Shown piece after piece: positions 32,807 to 42,500 of a stretch of 64,000 nucleotides of DNA (positions are counted from its first letter, which is position 1; each line of letters opens with the position of its first letter). Origin of the DNA: Flavobacteriales bacterium (lineage in GTDB: Bacteria; Bacteroidota; Bacteroidia; Flavobacteriales_F; PHOS-HE28). A model generated the notes under the pieces. It saw only the letters and a program-made list of their open reading frames with translations. It did not search any database and had not been told where the DNA came from. The position numbers and the translations under genes are program-made. Location of the stretch: the NCBI GenBank assembly GCA_016705955.1, contig JADJKO010000004.1:186001-250000 (forward strand), written 5' to 3'.

Positions 32807-33505
32807 TTAGCCCACGGAAACGGTCCGTGTGTCCACTTTCACGCCCGGGCTCATCGTGCTGCTCACGGTGATGCTCTTGATGTAGGCACCCTTCGCGGTG
32901 CTTGGCTTCAATTTCACCAGGGTCAACAACAATTCGTTGGCGTTCTCGCTGAGCTTTTCCGCATCGAAGCTGGCCTTGCCGATCACCGCGTGGATGATAC
33001 CGGCTTTGTCCACCTTGAAGTCGATCTTACCGGCCTTCACCTCTTTCACGGCCTTGGCCACGTCCATGGTAACGGTTCCGGTCTTGGGGTTCGGCATCAG
33101 GCCACGGGGTCCGAGTACACGGCCCAATGCGCCCACTTTGGCCATGACAGCAGGGGTGCAGATGATCACATCCACATTGGTCCAGCCCCCTTTGATCTTC
33201 TCGATGTACTCGTCCAGTCCAGCCATATCAGCACCAGCGGCCAAAGCCTCCTCGCACTTCGCGGGATCGGCGAGGACGAGCACGTTCACCGTACGACCGG
33301 TGCCATGAGGCAGGCTCACGGTTCCGCGCACCATCTCGGTGCTCTTCTTCGGGTCAACACCCAGTCGCACGGCGATATCGACCGTCGCGTCGAACTTGGT
33401 GGTGCTGACTTGCTTGACGATCTGCGTGGCCTCTCCGAGGGTGTAGATCTTCGCGGTGTCGAACTTGCTCAACGCCGCCTTGCGCTTCTTCGTTCCGTTG
33501 CTCAT
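32807..33505 (-). CDS. rplA: 50S ribosomal protein L1
   Basis: 232 aa, full length. MSNGTKKRKAALSKFDTAKI, the VRLGVDPKKSTEMVRGTVSL segment and the signature GRVLGPRGLMPNPKTGTVT are present. It binds 23S rRNA at the mobile L1 stalk and, in many bacteria, represses the L11-L1 mRNA. Its start lies 9 bp after the rplK stop, consistent with translational coupling. Confidence 0.98.
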   Translation of the reverse strand: MSNGTKKRKAALSKFDTAKIYTLGEATQIVKQVSTTKFDATVDIAVRLGVDPKKSTEMVRGTVSLPHGTGRTVNVLVLADPAKCEEALAAGADMAGLDEYIEKIKGGWTNVDVIICTPAVMAKVGALGRVLGPRGLMPNPKTGTVTMDVAKAVKEVKAGKIDFKVDKAGIIHAVIGKASFDAEKLSENANELLLTLVKLKPSTAKGAYIKSITVSSTMSPGVKVDTRTVSVG

Positions 33506-33514
33506 GGCGTTGGC

Positions 33515-33951
33515 TTAAAAGGGTTTGTTGCCAGTGACCGTTACGCCCATGCTGCGAGCGGTGCCCGCGACCATGCTCATGGCGCTTTCGATCGTGAAAC
33601 AGTTCAGGTCCGGCATCTTGTCCGTGGCGATCACCTTGATCTGGTCCCAGCTGATGCTTCCTACCTTCTTGCTGTGCGGCTCGCCGCTGCCCCCTTGATC
33701 TTGGCCGCGTCGATGATCTGCACGGCGGCGGGTGGGGTCTTGATGATGAAGTCGAACGACTTGTCGGCGTACACCGTGATCACCACCGGGAGGACCTTGC
33801 CTGCCTTGTCCTGCGTGCGCGCATTGAACTGCTTGCAGAACTCCATGATGTTCACCCCTTTGGCGCCGAGTGCCGGGCCGATGGGGGGCGCCGGATTGGC
33901 CGCGCCGCCTTTGACTTGTAGTTTGATCAGTCCTGAAATCTCCTTGGCCAT
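33515..33951 (-). CDS. rplK: 50S ribosomal protein L11 (apparent frameshift at a C/G run)
   Basis: The N-terminus MAKEISGLIKLQVKGGAANP ... IIDAAKIKG is read from 33951; the remaining GSGEPHSKKVGSISWDQIKV ... RSMGVTVTGNKPF is one frame over. The break coincides with a run of five C on the plus strand (33690-33694); a sixth would restore KIKGGSGEPHSKK and a normal 145-aa protein. L11 binds the GTPase centre of 23S rRNA. A second copy is not seen, so an error in the sequence is more likely than a dead gene. Second gene of the secE-nusG-rplK cluster to show such a problem is rpoB. Confidence 0.94.
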
Positions 33952-34075
33952 TCTTCTTGTTTTGTGTCCTGATTAGCGCCTTCCTCCCGGTCGGCTCGGA
34001 CGGGTTTACTTCTTGATCTGTCATCCCGGGTTTGACACGGGATCTCCGTTATTGTTTCTTCATCTGTCGGTGTAC

Positions 34076-34095
34076 GGGCGAGAGATCTCGCGCCC
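34076..34095. repeat. 20-bp near-perfect palindrome directly after nusG
   Basis: GGGCGAGAGATCTCGCGCCC, one mismatched pair, beginning directly after the nusG stop codon. The same gap (33952-34095) also holds TCATCCCGGGTTTGACACGG GATC, a relative of the REP-like palindrome at 22.9 kb. Confidence 0.8.
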
Positions 34096-34650
34096 CTACA
34101 CTTCTTTCTCAACTTGCATGAAGCTCAGTTCGAGCGGCGTGCGCCGTCCGAAGATCTTCACCATCACTTTCAGTTTCTTCTTGTCCTCGTTGATCTCCTC
34201 AATGACCCCATTGAAGCCATTGAACGGACCATCGATCACTTTCACACCCTCACCCACGTGGTAAGGATTGTGGTTCATCTCACCGCTCTCGGCGAGTTCA
34301 TCCACGGTGCCCAGGATGCGATTCACTTCCGCCTGGCGCAAGGGAACGGGGTCTCCACCCTTCTCCGAACCAAGGAAGCCGATCACATTCGGCAAGTTCT
34401 TGATGCTGTGCGCGATCTCGCCGGTGAGGTCCGCTTCCATGAGCACATAGCCGGGGAAGAAGTTGCGCTCCTTGCTCACCTTCTTGCCCTCCCGGATCTG
34501 GTAGAACTTCTCCATCGGGATCAGCACCTGTGCGATGTAGTTCTTCATTGTCGTGCGGGATACCTCCAGCTCGATGAGTTCCTTCACCTTCTTCTCCTTG
34601 CCGGAGATGGCGCGGACCACGTACCACTTCTTGGTGCTCACCTCTGCCAT
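34096..34650 (-). CDS. nusG: Transcription termination/antitermination protein NusG
   Basis: 184 aa from MAEVSTKKWYVVRAISGKEK; the ATG two codons upstream is possible but less typical. The NGN domain (WYVVRAISGKEKKVKELIEL, FFPGYVLMEADL) and C-terminal KOW domain (EGVKVIDGPFNGFNGVIEEI) are complete. It binds RNA polymerase and links transcription to Rho and the ribosome. Separated from secE by 2 bp. Confidence 0.97.
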   Translation of the reverse strand: MAEVSTKKWYVVRAISGKEKKVKELIELEVSRTTMKNYIAQVLIPMEKFYQIREGKKVSKERNFFPGYVLMEADLTGEIAHSIKNLPNVIGFLGSEKGGDPVPLRQAEVNRILGTVDELAESGEMNHNPYHVGEGVKVIDGPFNGFNGVIEEINEDKKKLKVMVKIFGRRTPLELSFMQVEKEV

Positions 34651-34652
34651 GG

Positions 34653-34889
34653 TCAAGCGCCGATGAATTTGTAGATGAAGCCCAACAGGCCCTTCCAGAA
34701 GCTGGTATCACCCTGCCCCATGTTCTGCACCCCGAAGATGAAGTCCATGACGAAGATGACCAAGGCAAGGATCAGTGCCGAAACAAGGACCACGATGGCG
34801 CTCGCCTGGAGTTCCTTCCAGGTGGGCCAGCTCACCTTGTTCACGAGCTCATTGTAGCTCTCGCTCAGGTATGTCTTGAAGCTTGCCAT
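34653..34889 (-). CDS. secE: Preprotein translocase subunit SecE
   Basis: 78 aa. The amphipathic YNELVNKVSWPTWKELQASA signature precedes a single membrane helix (IVVLVSALILALVIFVMDFI), as in the short one-helix SecE of most bacteria. It stabilises SecY in the inner-membrane translocon. Directly upstream of nusG and downstream of tRNA-Trp, the conserved order. Confidence 0.96.
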   Translation of the reverse strand: MASFKTYLSESYNELVNKVSWPTWKELQASAIVVLVSALILALVIFVMDFIFGVQNMGQGDTSFWKGLLGFIYKFIGA

Positions 34890-34912
34890 CGGTTCTGTTC
34901 GGGTATCGCTCT

Positions 34913-34988
34913 TGGCACGGGTGGCAGGAATCGAACCCGCAGCCTACGGTTTTGGAGACCGTCGCTCTACCAATTGAGCTACACCCGT
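34913..34988 (-). tRNA. trnW: tRNA-Trp (anticodon CCA)
   Basis: Minus strand: ACGGGTG acceptor, D arm AGCTCAATTGGTAGAGC, anticodon stem GGT-CTCCAAA-ACC, T arm GCGGGTTCGATTCCTGC, closing CACCCGT-G and an encoded CCA end. Lies between tuf and secE as in many bacteria. Confidence 0.97.
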
Positions 34989-35014
34989 TCGTTGTGGTTG
35001 TTTTCGGCGGCGAA

Positions 35015-35040
35015 GGCCGTCCGCCATGCGGCGGACGGCC
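35015..35040 (-). repeat. Stem-loop after tuf
   Basis: 11-bp perfect arms GGCCGTCCGCC/GGCGGACGGCC around ATGC, 23 bp after the tuf stop codon. Shares the CCGCCATNCGGCGG core with the 46-bp palindrome at 2705-2750. No T tract, so more likely a processing/stability element or REP than a full terminator. Confidence 0.75.
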
Positions 35041-35063
35041 CTGCCTCCTTTGTTGGTTGTCGC

Positions 35064-36251
<1,188 letters not shown>

Positions 36252-36349
36252 GGTCGTGCGGTCGTTGGTTGTTCGTAATTCTGTTCGGTCCTTGGTTCTG
36301 TTGTACCGGCCACCTCTTTCGAGGCATGTAGTTCTAGCGATCTTCGATG

Positions 36350-36421
<72 letters not shown>

Positions 36422-36442
36422 CAGTGCATTCCTTTTTCTTGG

Positions 36443-36518
36443 TGGAGCGGGAGACGAGATTCGAACCCGCGACATTCAGCTTGGAAGGCTGATGCTCTAC
36501 CAGCTGAGCTACTCCCGC
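36443..36518 (-). tRNA. trnG: tRNA-Gly (anticodon TCC)
   Basis: Minus strand: GCGGGAG acceptor, anticodon stem-loop TCAGC-CTTCCAA-GCTGA, T arm GCGGGTTCGAATCTCGT, closing CTCCCGC-T with an encoded CCA. Confidence 0.96.
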
Positions 36519-36589
36519 GTGTGTGCCGATCGTGACTGGTCCCTTCGCGCGGTCCGGTGCCTGGAAGCGGCTCCGGTAGCCCCTGCGAA

Positions 36590-36675
36590 TGGTGGGGAGA
36601 ACAGGATTCGAACCTGTGAAGTCGTAAGACAACAGATTTACAGTCTGCCCCCGTTGGCCGCTTGGGTATCTCCCC
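36590..36675 (-). tRNA. trnY: tRNA-Tyr (anticodon GTA)
   Basis: Class II tRNA with a long variable arm. Minus strand: GGGGAGA acceptor, anticodon stem-loop CAGA-CTGTAAA-TCTG, T arm ACAGGTTCGAATCCTGT, closing TCTCCCC-A with an encoded CCA. Confidence 0.96.
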
Positions 36676-36689
36676 ATTCATGGCCTGAG

Positions 36690-36762
36690 AGCCAATGGAG
36701 GGACTCGAACCCACGACCGGCTGATTACAAATCAGCTGCTCTACCAGCTGAGCTACATTGGC
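36690..36762 (-). tRNA. trnT: tRNA-Thr (anticodon TGT)
   Basis: Minus strand: GCCAATG acceptor, anticodon stem-loop GCTGA-TTTGTAA-TCAGC, T arm GTGGGTTCGAGTCCCTC, closing CATTGGC-T. CCA is not encoded, unlike the Tyr, Gly and Trp genes nearby. First tRNA after the promoter. Confidence 0.96.
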
Positions 36763-36829
36763 CTGTACAACAAGGAAAAGAACGGTTCCTTTCCCCTTTC
36801 CGGACCGGTAAGGGTCCGAATTGGGCCTG

Positions 36830-36859
36830 CAAATGTAGAAAGAAACCGTTCCGGAACAA
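36830..36859 (-). promoter_or_regulatory. Bacteroidota-type promoter for the tRNA-tuf operon
   Basis: On the minus strand TTG (36859-36857), a 19-nt spacer, then TACATTTG (36837-36830): an exact match to the Bacteroidota primary-sigma consensus TTG-N19-TAnnTTTG. It lies 67 bp upstream of the first tRNA and drives the tRNA-tuf block, and probably secE to rpoC. Confidence 0.88.
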
Positions 36860-36942
36860 GCGGTTCACATCAATTGGCGTGCAGCTTTCTTCCAGCCCAC
36901 GTCCAGCGTGCCAAAGCGCCCATTAAAACCCGCTCCCGTCAA

Positions 36943-37239
36943 CTATCGGGCGCGCTCCTTGCTCCGCTGGATCTGGTTCCGAAGGGCCTCCACCGTGTCG
37001 GTCGTCGCTTCCTCGAATGTCCTGCTGTTCCGCTTGGCGAAGAGTTCCACGCCGGGCACGGCCAATTTGATCTCCACCACCTTGTTCTCCCGGTTCTCAC
37101 CGTCGTGTTCCAAGCGCAGGATCACCTCGGCGGCATGGATGCCATCATGGAACTGGTTGAGCTTGCTGATCTTCTCCTTGATATGATCGGTCAGTTTCTG
37201 GTCGGCGTCGAAGTGGAGTGAGCTGATGATGACGTTCAT
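36943..37239 (-). CDS. hpf: Ribosome hibernation-promoting factor (HPF/RaiA family)
   Basis: 98 aa, short form. Start MNVIISSLHFDADQKLTDHI; 44 upstream codons in frame do not belong. The beta-alpha fold segments ISKLNQFHDGIHAAEVILRL and KVVEIKLAVPGVELFAKRNS match the family that binds the 30S subunit and silences ribosomes in stationary phase. It follows xerC by 31 bp; promoter probably at rpsU. Confidence 0.92.
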   Translation of the reverse strand: MNVIISSLHFDADQKLTDHIKEKISKLNQFHDGIHAAEVILRLEHDGENRENKVVEIKLAVPGVELFAKRNSRTFEEATTDTVEALRNQIQRSKERAR

Positions 37240-37270
37240 ACGATCCTGGTTCAATGGATATGTGGTTCGA

Positions 37271-38179
37271 TCACGCCCTTCGACCACCGCGTGGGTGGGC
37301 TTGGGCATGAACGCGTTTGAGTTTTTCGACGGTGTTGTGGGTGTACACCTGGGTGGCGGCGAGGCCAGCATGGCCCAGCAATTCCTTCACCGCATTCAAG
37401 TCGGCACCGTTCTCTAACATGTGTGTGGCGAAGGTGTGCCGTAGTACGTGCGGACTTCGTTTGCGTTGCGAGGTGACCCCCCCAAGGTAATGTGCCACCA
37501 GCCGCTGCACGCCACGCCGGGAAAGCGGCTCCCCTTTCCCTCCGACCAGCAAAGGCTCATCCCCCTTGGGTTCGCCAAGCAAGGCGACACGCGCGGTGGA
37601 ATAGTCCTTCAAGGTCGCCAAGAGCGGACCCGGGATCGGGATAATGCGCTCCTTGTTCCGCTTGCCCAGCACGCGCAGTGTCTTGGTGTGGGTGTCCAGA
37701 TCCGAGACCCGCATACCGATGAGTTCCGCCAAGCGCATCCCAGTACCGTAGAGGATCTCCATCACCAGCCGGTCCAGCAATCCTTTGTAGCCCGGCTGCC
37801 ATATCACCTCCTCGAACAATTGCTTCATGTTGCTCGCGCCCACGAACTCCGGCAAGCGCTTGGGCAACTTGGGCGCTTCCACCAAGGCCATCGGATCGGT
37901 GTGGATGGTACCTGTCCGGTTCGCGAAGCGGAAAAAGCCGCGCAAGGCACTCAACCGCCGACTCACCGTGCGCGGACTTTCCTTTTGCTCGATCAAGTGC
38001 ATGAGCCAAGCGCGGACCAATTGGTCATCGGCCTTTTCTAGTGGTTCCACTCCTTCCCCCGCAAGGAAGCTTTGGAACTGCAACAGGTCCCTGCGGTAAG
38101 CGGCCACGGTGTGGGCGCTGGAGCGTTTCTCATACGCTAAATGCTCCAGGTAACGATCAAGCAAGGTTCCGGACGACAC
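37271..38179 (-). CDS. xerC: Tyrosine recombinase XerC/D type
   Basis: 302 aa. An N-terminal SAM-like core-binding domain (LEHLAYEKRSSAHTVAAYRR) and a C-terminal catalytic domain with all active-site residues: Arg149 (GTGMRLAEL), Lys173 (LGKRNK), His244 and Arg247 (PHVLRHTFATH), His270 (LLGHAGL) and Tyr279 (TQVYTH). The housekeeping role in chromosome dimer resolution is inferred from the location in a conserved rpsU-xerC-hpf group rather than on a mobile element. Confidence 0.93.
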   Translation of the reverse strand: MSSGTLLDRYLEHLAYEKRSSAHTVAAYRRDLLQFQSFLAGEGVEPLEKADDQLVRAWLMHLIEQKESPRTVSRRLSALRGFFRFANRTGTIHTDPMALVEAPKLPKRLPEFVGASNMKQLFEEVIWQPGYKGLLDRLVMEILYGTGMRLAELIGMRVSDLDTHTKTLRVLGKRNKERIIPIPGPLLATLKDYSTARVALLGEPKGDEPLLVGGKGEPLSRRGVQRLVAHYLGGVTSQRKRSPHVLRHTFATHMLENGADLNAVKELLGHAGLAATQVYTHNTVEKLKRVHAQAHPRGGRRA

Positions 38180-38253
38180 GACCCGAAGGTATGAATGACG
38201 AAGGCGGACAGGTCATGGACCCATCCGCCTTCGGACTGTTCTTGGAGGGAGAC

Positions 38254-38445
38254 CTATTCGGCCTCGGTCTGCATCTGCAGCTTGTAGCTCGCGCGGATGA
38301 TCTCCTTGCGGCGGGCCACGCTGGGCTTGGTAAAACTCTGGCGCTTGCGCAACTGGCGCATGGTCTGGGTGCGCTCGAACTTCTTCTTGAACTTCTTGAG
38401 CGCCTTGTCGATGCTCTCGCCTTCTTTCACCGGGATGATCAGCAT
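38254..38445 (-). CDS. rpsU: 30S ribosomal protein S21
   Basis: 63 aa, standard. MLIIPVKEGESIDKALKKFK, then RRKEIIRASYKL near the end. The start is the ATG at 38445, about 17-24 nt behind the predicted transcription start; upstream in-frame codons overlap the promoter. In Bacteroidota S21 is involved in masking the anti-Shine-Dalgarno sequence, consistent with the lack of clear ribosome-binding sites throughout this window. Confidence 0.96.
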   Translation of the reverse strand: MLIIPVKEGESIDKALKKFKKKFERTQTMRQLRKRQSFTKPSVARRKEIIRASYKLQMQTEAE

Positions 38446-38468
38446 GGGTCTTTTCTCTTTCGGGGGCG

Positions 38469-38498
38469 CAAATATAGCGGGGGAGATCGGAGTTGCAA
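38469..38498 (-). promoter_or_regulatory. Bacteroidota-type promoter for rpsU-xerC-hpf
   Basis: Minus strand TTG (38498-38496), 19-nt spacer, TATATTTG (38476-38469): exact consensus. It begins 24 bp upstream of the rpsU start. Most of this element is duplicated at 39292-39321. Confidence 0.9.
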
Positions 38499-38503
38499 GT
38501 GCT
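38470..38503. repeat. Direct repeat copy 1 (rpsU promoter)
   Basis: 34 nt starting AAATATAGCGGGGGAG; 32 of 34 positions match 39293-39326. The pair encloses the toxin-antitoxin module. Confidence 0.85.
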
Positions 38504-38625
38504 CGACACTTGGGGTGCGACGTTCGCATTAGACCTCACCACCGGTCAATGAGTGGCCGAACTTCCGGGAAGCCTTCAGGAGGACGCCCTGAGGTGGCTT
38601 AACTTCGCTCAACGAAGATCAACCG

Positions 38626-38871
38626 ATGGACTCCGCACGCATCAAGCTCAGCCTGATCCAACGACTCCAACTCATTTGGGATGAAGCCGCACTGCTCCGT
38701 GTACAGAAAGCCATCGACGCAGAGATCCCGACGGAACTTGCCGATGAAGATCTTACGGACGAGGAACTTGTGGAGTTGAACGCGCGGCGTGATGCCCACC
38801 TTCGCGGTGAAGGAAGGTCGTTCACCCGGGAAGAAGCTATGCGGCTCGCACGCGCAGGCTTCAAGCAATGA
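38626..38871 (+). CDS. Antitoxin-like addiction-module protein
   Basis: 81 aa, acidic and helical (ELADEDLTDEELVELNARRD ... FTREEAMRLARAGFKQ), resembling the 'addiction module' antitoxins that pair with RelE/ParE toxins. The stop overlaps the start of the toxin gene (ATGA, 38868-38871), the usual coupling that keeps antitoxin ahead of toxin. The antitoxin would bind and neutralise the toxin and repress the operon. No clear promoter was seen in the 120 bp upstream. Confidence 0.82.
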   Translation: MDSARIKLSLIQRLQLIWDEAALLRVQKAIDAEIPTELADEDLTDEELVELNARRDAHLRGEGRSFTREEAMRLARAGFKQ

Positions 38872-39164
38872 GCTACCTGTTCGTGGTTCGCGACGCAGCT
38901 GTGGAGGACGCAGCGGACGTTTACGCGTGGTACGAAACGCAAACCATTGGCTTGGGCAACCGCTTTCTAATGGCCTTGGACGATTGCTATGCGTTCATCG
39001 AGGCCAACCCCTTGGGCTACCAACTGCGAAAGGACAACTTCCGGTATGCGCGCGTCGAGGGCTTCCGTTACTTCCGCGTGGTCTATGATGTCGTTGGCAC
39101 GAACATCACTGTGTACCAAGTGCGCCACACCAGCCGAAGGCCGAGCAAACGGTTCGGGCCGTAG
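38868..39164 (+). CDS. RelE/ParE-family toxin
   Basis: 98 aa. The alpha-helical start (VVRDAAVEDAADVYAWYETQ), the ALDDCYAFIEANPLGYQLRK middle and the YFRVVYDVVGTNITVYQVRH beta-strands with terminal HTSRRPSKR are typical of the RelE/ParE fold (mRNA interferase or gyrase poison; which of the two cannot be told). Its gene overlaps the antitoxin gene by 4 bp, and the pair is bracketed by a 34-bp direct repeat. Confidence 0.9.
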   Translation: MSYLFVVRDAAVEDAADVYAWYETQTIGLGNRFLMALDDCYAFIEANPLGYQLRKDNFRYARVEGFRYFRVVYDVVGTNITVYQVRHTSRRPSKRFGP

Positions 39165-39292
39165 TCGCACGAGGTCAGGTGCGCTTCAGGAACCCAGTGA
39201 AGATGGCGTGGTGAACACGGCGTCGAGGGCGCAGGGTCGTCCACCATTCCGGCTCACCGCCGATCTGTTGGACAGACAATACGGAGGTCGAG

Positions 39293-39326
39293 AAATATAG
39301 CGGGGGAGTTCGGAGTTGCAAGCGCT
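39293..39326. repeat. Direct repeat copy 2 (duplicate of rpsU promoter)
   Basis: 32 of 34 positions identical to 38470-38503. It retains TTG-N19-TATATTTC on the minus strand, so it could be a weakened promoter firing antisense into the toxin gene. Confidence 0.85.
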
Positions 39327-39442
39327 TGGGCTCTTGGGCGTGTATTGTCCTTGCATCGCCTTGCGTGTGGAAATGAGTGGCCAAGGAATGAGGAAGCTCG
39401 TAGAAGTAGTCGAGCAAAGCATTTGAACGGTATGAACAGCAA

Positions 39443-39474
39443 GACCCCCACCCGCCTTTCGGCGAATGGGGGTC
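39443..39474 (-). terminator. Terminator of the 39.5-43.5 kb T9SS gene
   Basis: GACCCCCA...CGCC paired with GGCG...TGGGGGTC around TTTC, with a 2-bp internal mismatch; 38 bp beyond the stop codon of the minus-strand gene. Confidence 0.75.
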
Positions 39475-39512
39475 AGCGATCTGGTCCGGGTCGGTAGACC
39501 CAAGGCATTGTT

Positions 39513-42500
39513 CTAAGGCTGAATCACCAACCGCTTGGAGTACACCGCATCACCTGCGGTGATGTTCACCATGTACAGTCCGGTGGTGAGTTCGCCGTTC
39601 AGTTCAAGCACCGTGTTGATGAAGCCATCCGCAACCGCGATCGTGCGTGCGCTAATGCGCTTACCGAAGGCATCATGGATGTCAACGCTCACCGTGTGTA
39701 CACCCTCTTCGATCGCATTGAGGCTCAGGAAGAGCTGATCGCCGCGGTTCGGGTTCGGGTACATGTTCAGGTTGGTTCGGCCTGAGCCTGTCGAAGACTC
39801 GGCCGCCATGTGAGGGTTGCCACTGGTGAGGCATCCGCCGGTGTACACCTCGCAGATCGTGCCCCATGGTGTAAGGTCGTTGTACGGATCAACCCCACCA
39901 CGGCACCAAGTGGCACCGGCATCGAAGCTCGCGCGCACCTCCACCGTATAGGTCTTGCAGGATTCGAAGCCCACACCGGTGGTGAGGTACTTGAGGTTGT
40001 TGGGGCTATTCAGGACGATCACCACGTTCTCCGCAGGGATCCGGAAGCGCCACTGGTATTTGTTCGCTTGCACGTTCACGCAGTTGTTGTTGTAGCGTAC
40101 CACTGGCATGCATACCACCATGTTGTTGCCGCCATTGCCTTGGTTGCCCACGGGCAGCGTGACCGTTATGCCGCAGCTGTGGTTGGCGTTGCTGAGGTCA
40201 TCCACTAGGGCCGCGGAACCGCATTGACCCAGCGCATTGTCGATCCGCATGCGGCAGGCATTGCCCCATGCGCGCCATACACCCGGACTCATGCGGGTAC
40301 GCACCCGCACGTTGTACATGGTGCCTTCCACCAGTGCGGGCAGGTTGGCCATGCTCACTTGGTTGCTCGTTCCGCTAACGGCGTTCGGGTAGATGAAGCT
40401 GAGGCCTCCGTTGGCATCGTAGATCCAGAACTGGTACACGTTGCCACTGGAGCCGTTCGGCGTGTTGTCCGCCGTGAGCCTATCCGAGCAGTTGCCATTC
40501 ACGCCACGGCGCAGTTCCATGCGATCGCAACTCTGGGAGATCAAGCGGTCGTTGCCCACCGGATTGTTCACCCCGGTGTAGCCCGAGATCTGGCTCGGGC
40601 ATGCCACAGGATCCAGATTCGTGCGGTTGTCGATCACGCGCTTGCCTGCCACGCGCACGATGTAGCCACCGCCCGCGACACCATCGCAGTCCTCATCCTC
40701 GAACACGAAGTAGAATTCGCCGTTAGGCAGGCAGGTGGTCTCGGTGTAGTTCGGGCTGGCCGAAGGGTAATAGTACCCCGGAAAGCCGGGTGAGCTTTGC
40801 CCCACAGCATTGTTCAACGAACTATGAAGCGCCCAACGCACACCACCACCGTCGGTGCCCATTTCAATGGTCACTGATTGTGTACAGGCCGTTCCGGCGC
40901 ATCCACATGCCGGGCTTGCGCCGAGAACGTCGAATACCGTCGTGGCGTTCGCGTCATCGCAGGTGTCGCCAGGATTACCGTTGGCCACCGTCGGGCAGTC
41001 ATCCGCATTGTTGGTCACATCGCCCGTATTCGGCGGAGTGCAATCTGTACCCGTGCTGGGGCCGGCACCGAAGCCATCGCCGTCCATGTCAGCATAGTAT
41101 GGAACCGGGATGCTTACCGTGAAGGTCCATGTAGAACACCCTGCCGCGGTGCCAGCAGCGTTGTAGGGCGCCACGGTCCATGCCGTGAGGCCGTTTGTCA
41201 GACCGTTCACCAAGAGGCTTGTACCAGCCAGGGGCGAGCCGGGCAGTTCTGTTGTGGCAGGACCTGCACCGGCATCCAGATACACATGGTAGCCGGTGGC
41301 ACCCGCAGACGCTGGCCAGCTCAGCGTTGTAGAAGCACCGCAAACCGCACCTCCATCTGCTGGCGCTATGGGTGCCGCTACGCAGGGCGGTGGTGCAGGT
41401 TCGCGCAGACAGATGCTGAACGTACCTTCCGTGGTTTGCAGGCTCCCCACCAACAAGTAGTAGGTAGCACCTGGGGTCAAGCCTGTAAACACATAGGTTT
41501 CCCCGGAAGTCACTCTGAAGAGAAAATTACCAGTGCCAAGTACTTGTGCGCCCCCGCAGGACCCATAGATGGCATAGCCTGTCCAGCCTGCCGTTCCCAA
41601 GGTCACAATTAATTCCTGAGAACCCGTTGGGCCCGCCGTAAAGCTGTACCACGTACTAACATAATCGCCGAGCCAGCCCGTCGGAGTTGGGTATACTGCT
41701 GAAGAACAACTGGTGTTGCCCGGTGTCGGGGAGGCACAAGAGCCAGCAGGGTTCACAGTGAGACCCACCGCAGCATTACAAGCCGCATTCGGAGGCGGCG
41801 TGCAAAGCGAAGTACAACTTACAGTCAGGGTAAATGGAGGAGGGAATGCGGTCTGGCGGCTAACGAAGACATAATAGTCGGTGCCTAGATAGGCATTGAA
41901 GACCACGGTCGCGGGCCCCCCACCAGGGTTACAGCCCCAATCGTTCTCGCTACCACCGACACAGGTGAACGCGCCGCAGGTACCCGAGTATACCGTCATC
42001 CCCACCGCATGCGGATCGACGCTACCACAAGTGCTTATAGTTACGCGCTCGTCGCTACCGACGTACTTGTACCACACACCACTTAATACCACCGGACCGG
42101 CACCGCAGTCGGTGTAGATCGGGTCATCGAGGGCGCCGTCGAGAGCTTGGTTGGTATAGGTCCCGGTGGCGCAATCTACCGTGGTCGCCGTCCAATAATT
42201 ATCGTTCGGGATGGAAGTGTTCGCGCCGAAAGTGCCCACCGTTTGATCGCAGATCGTGTTGGCTCCATGCAACACTTTGAATGTGCGCGCCGTGCCAAAG
42301 GGATAGGGACCAAGCACGTATGCTTGGTCAAGCACCGCGCTCGCTTGCACCACACCGTCCACATTGTTGGAGATATCGGCCGTGCCCCCGTCGCCATAGC
42401 CAGTAACCGTAACGGTCACAGTGTACATACCGCTGCCAACGCAAGGCTCAAAGGAGGAAGTGAAGGTTGGGGGGAAGCAAGCTGGTTGGTTGAGCCATTG

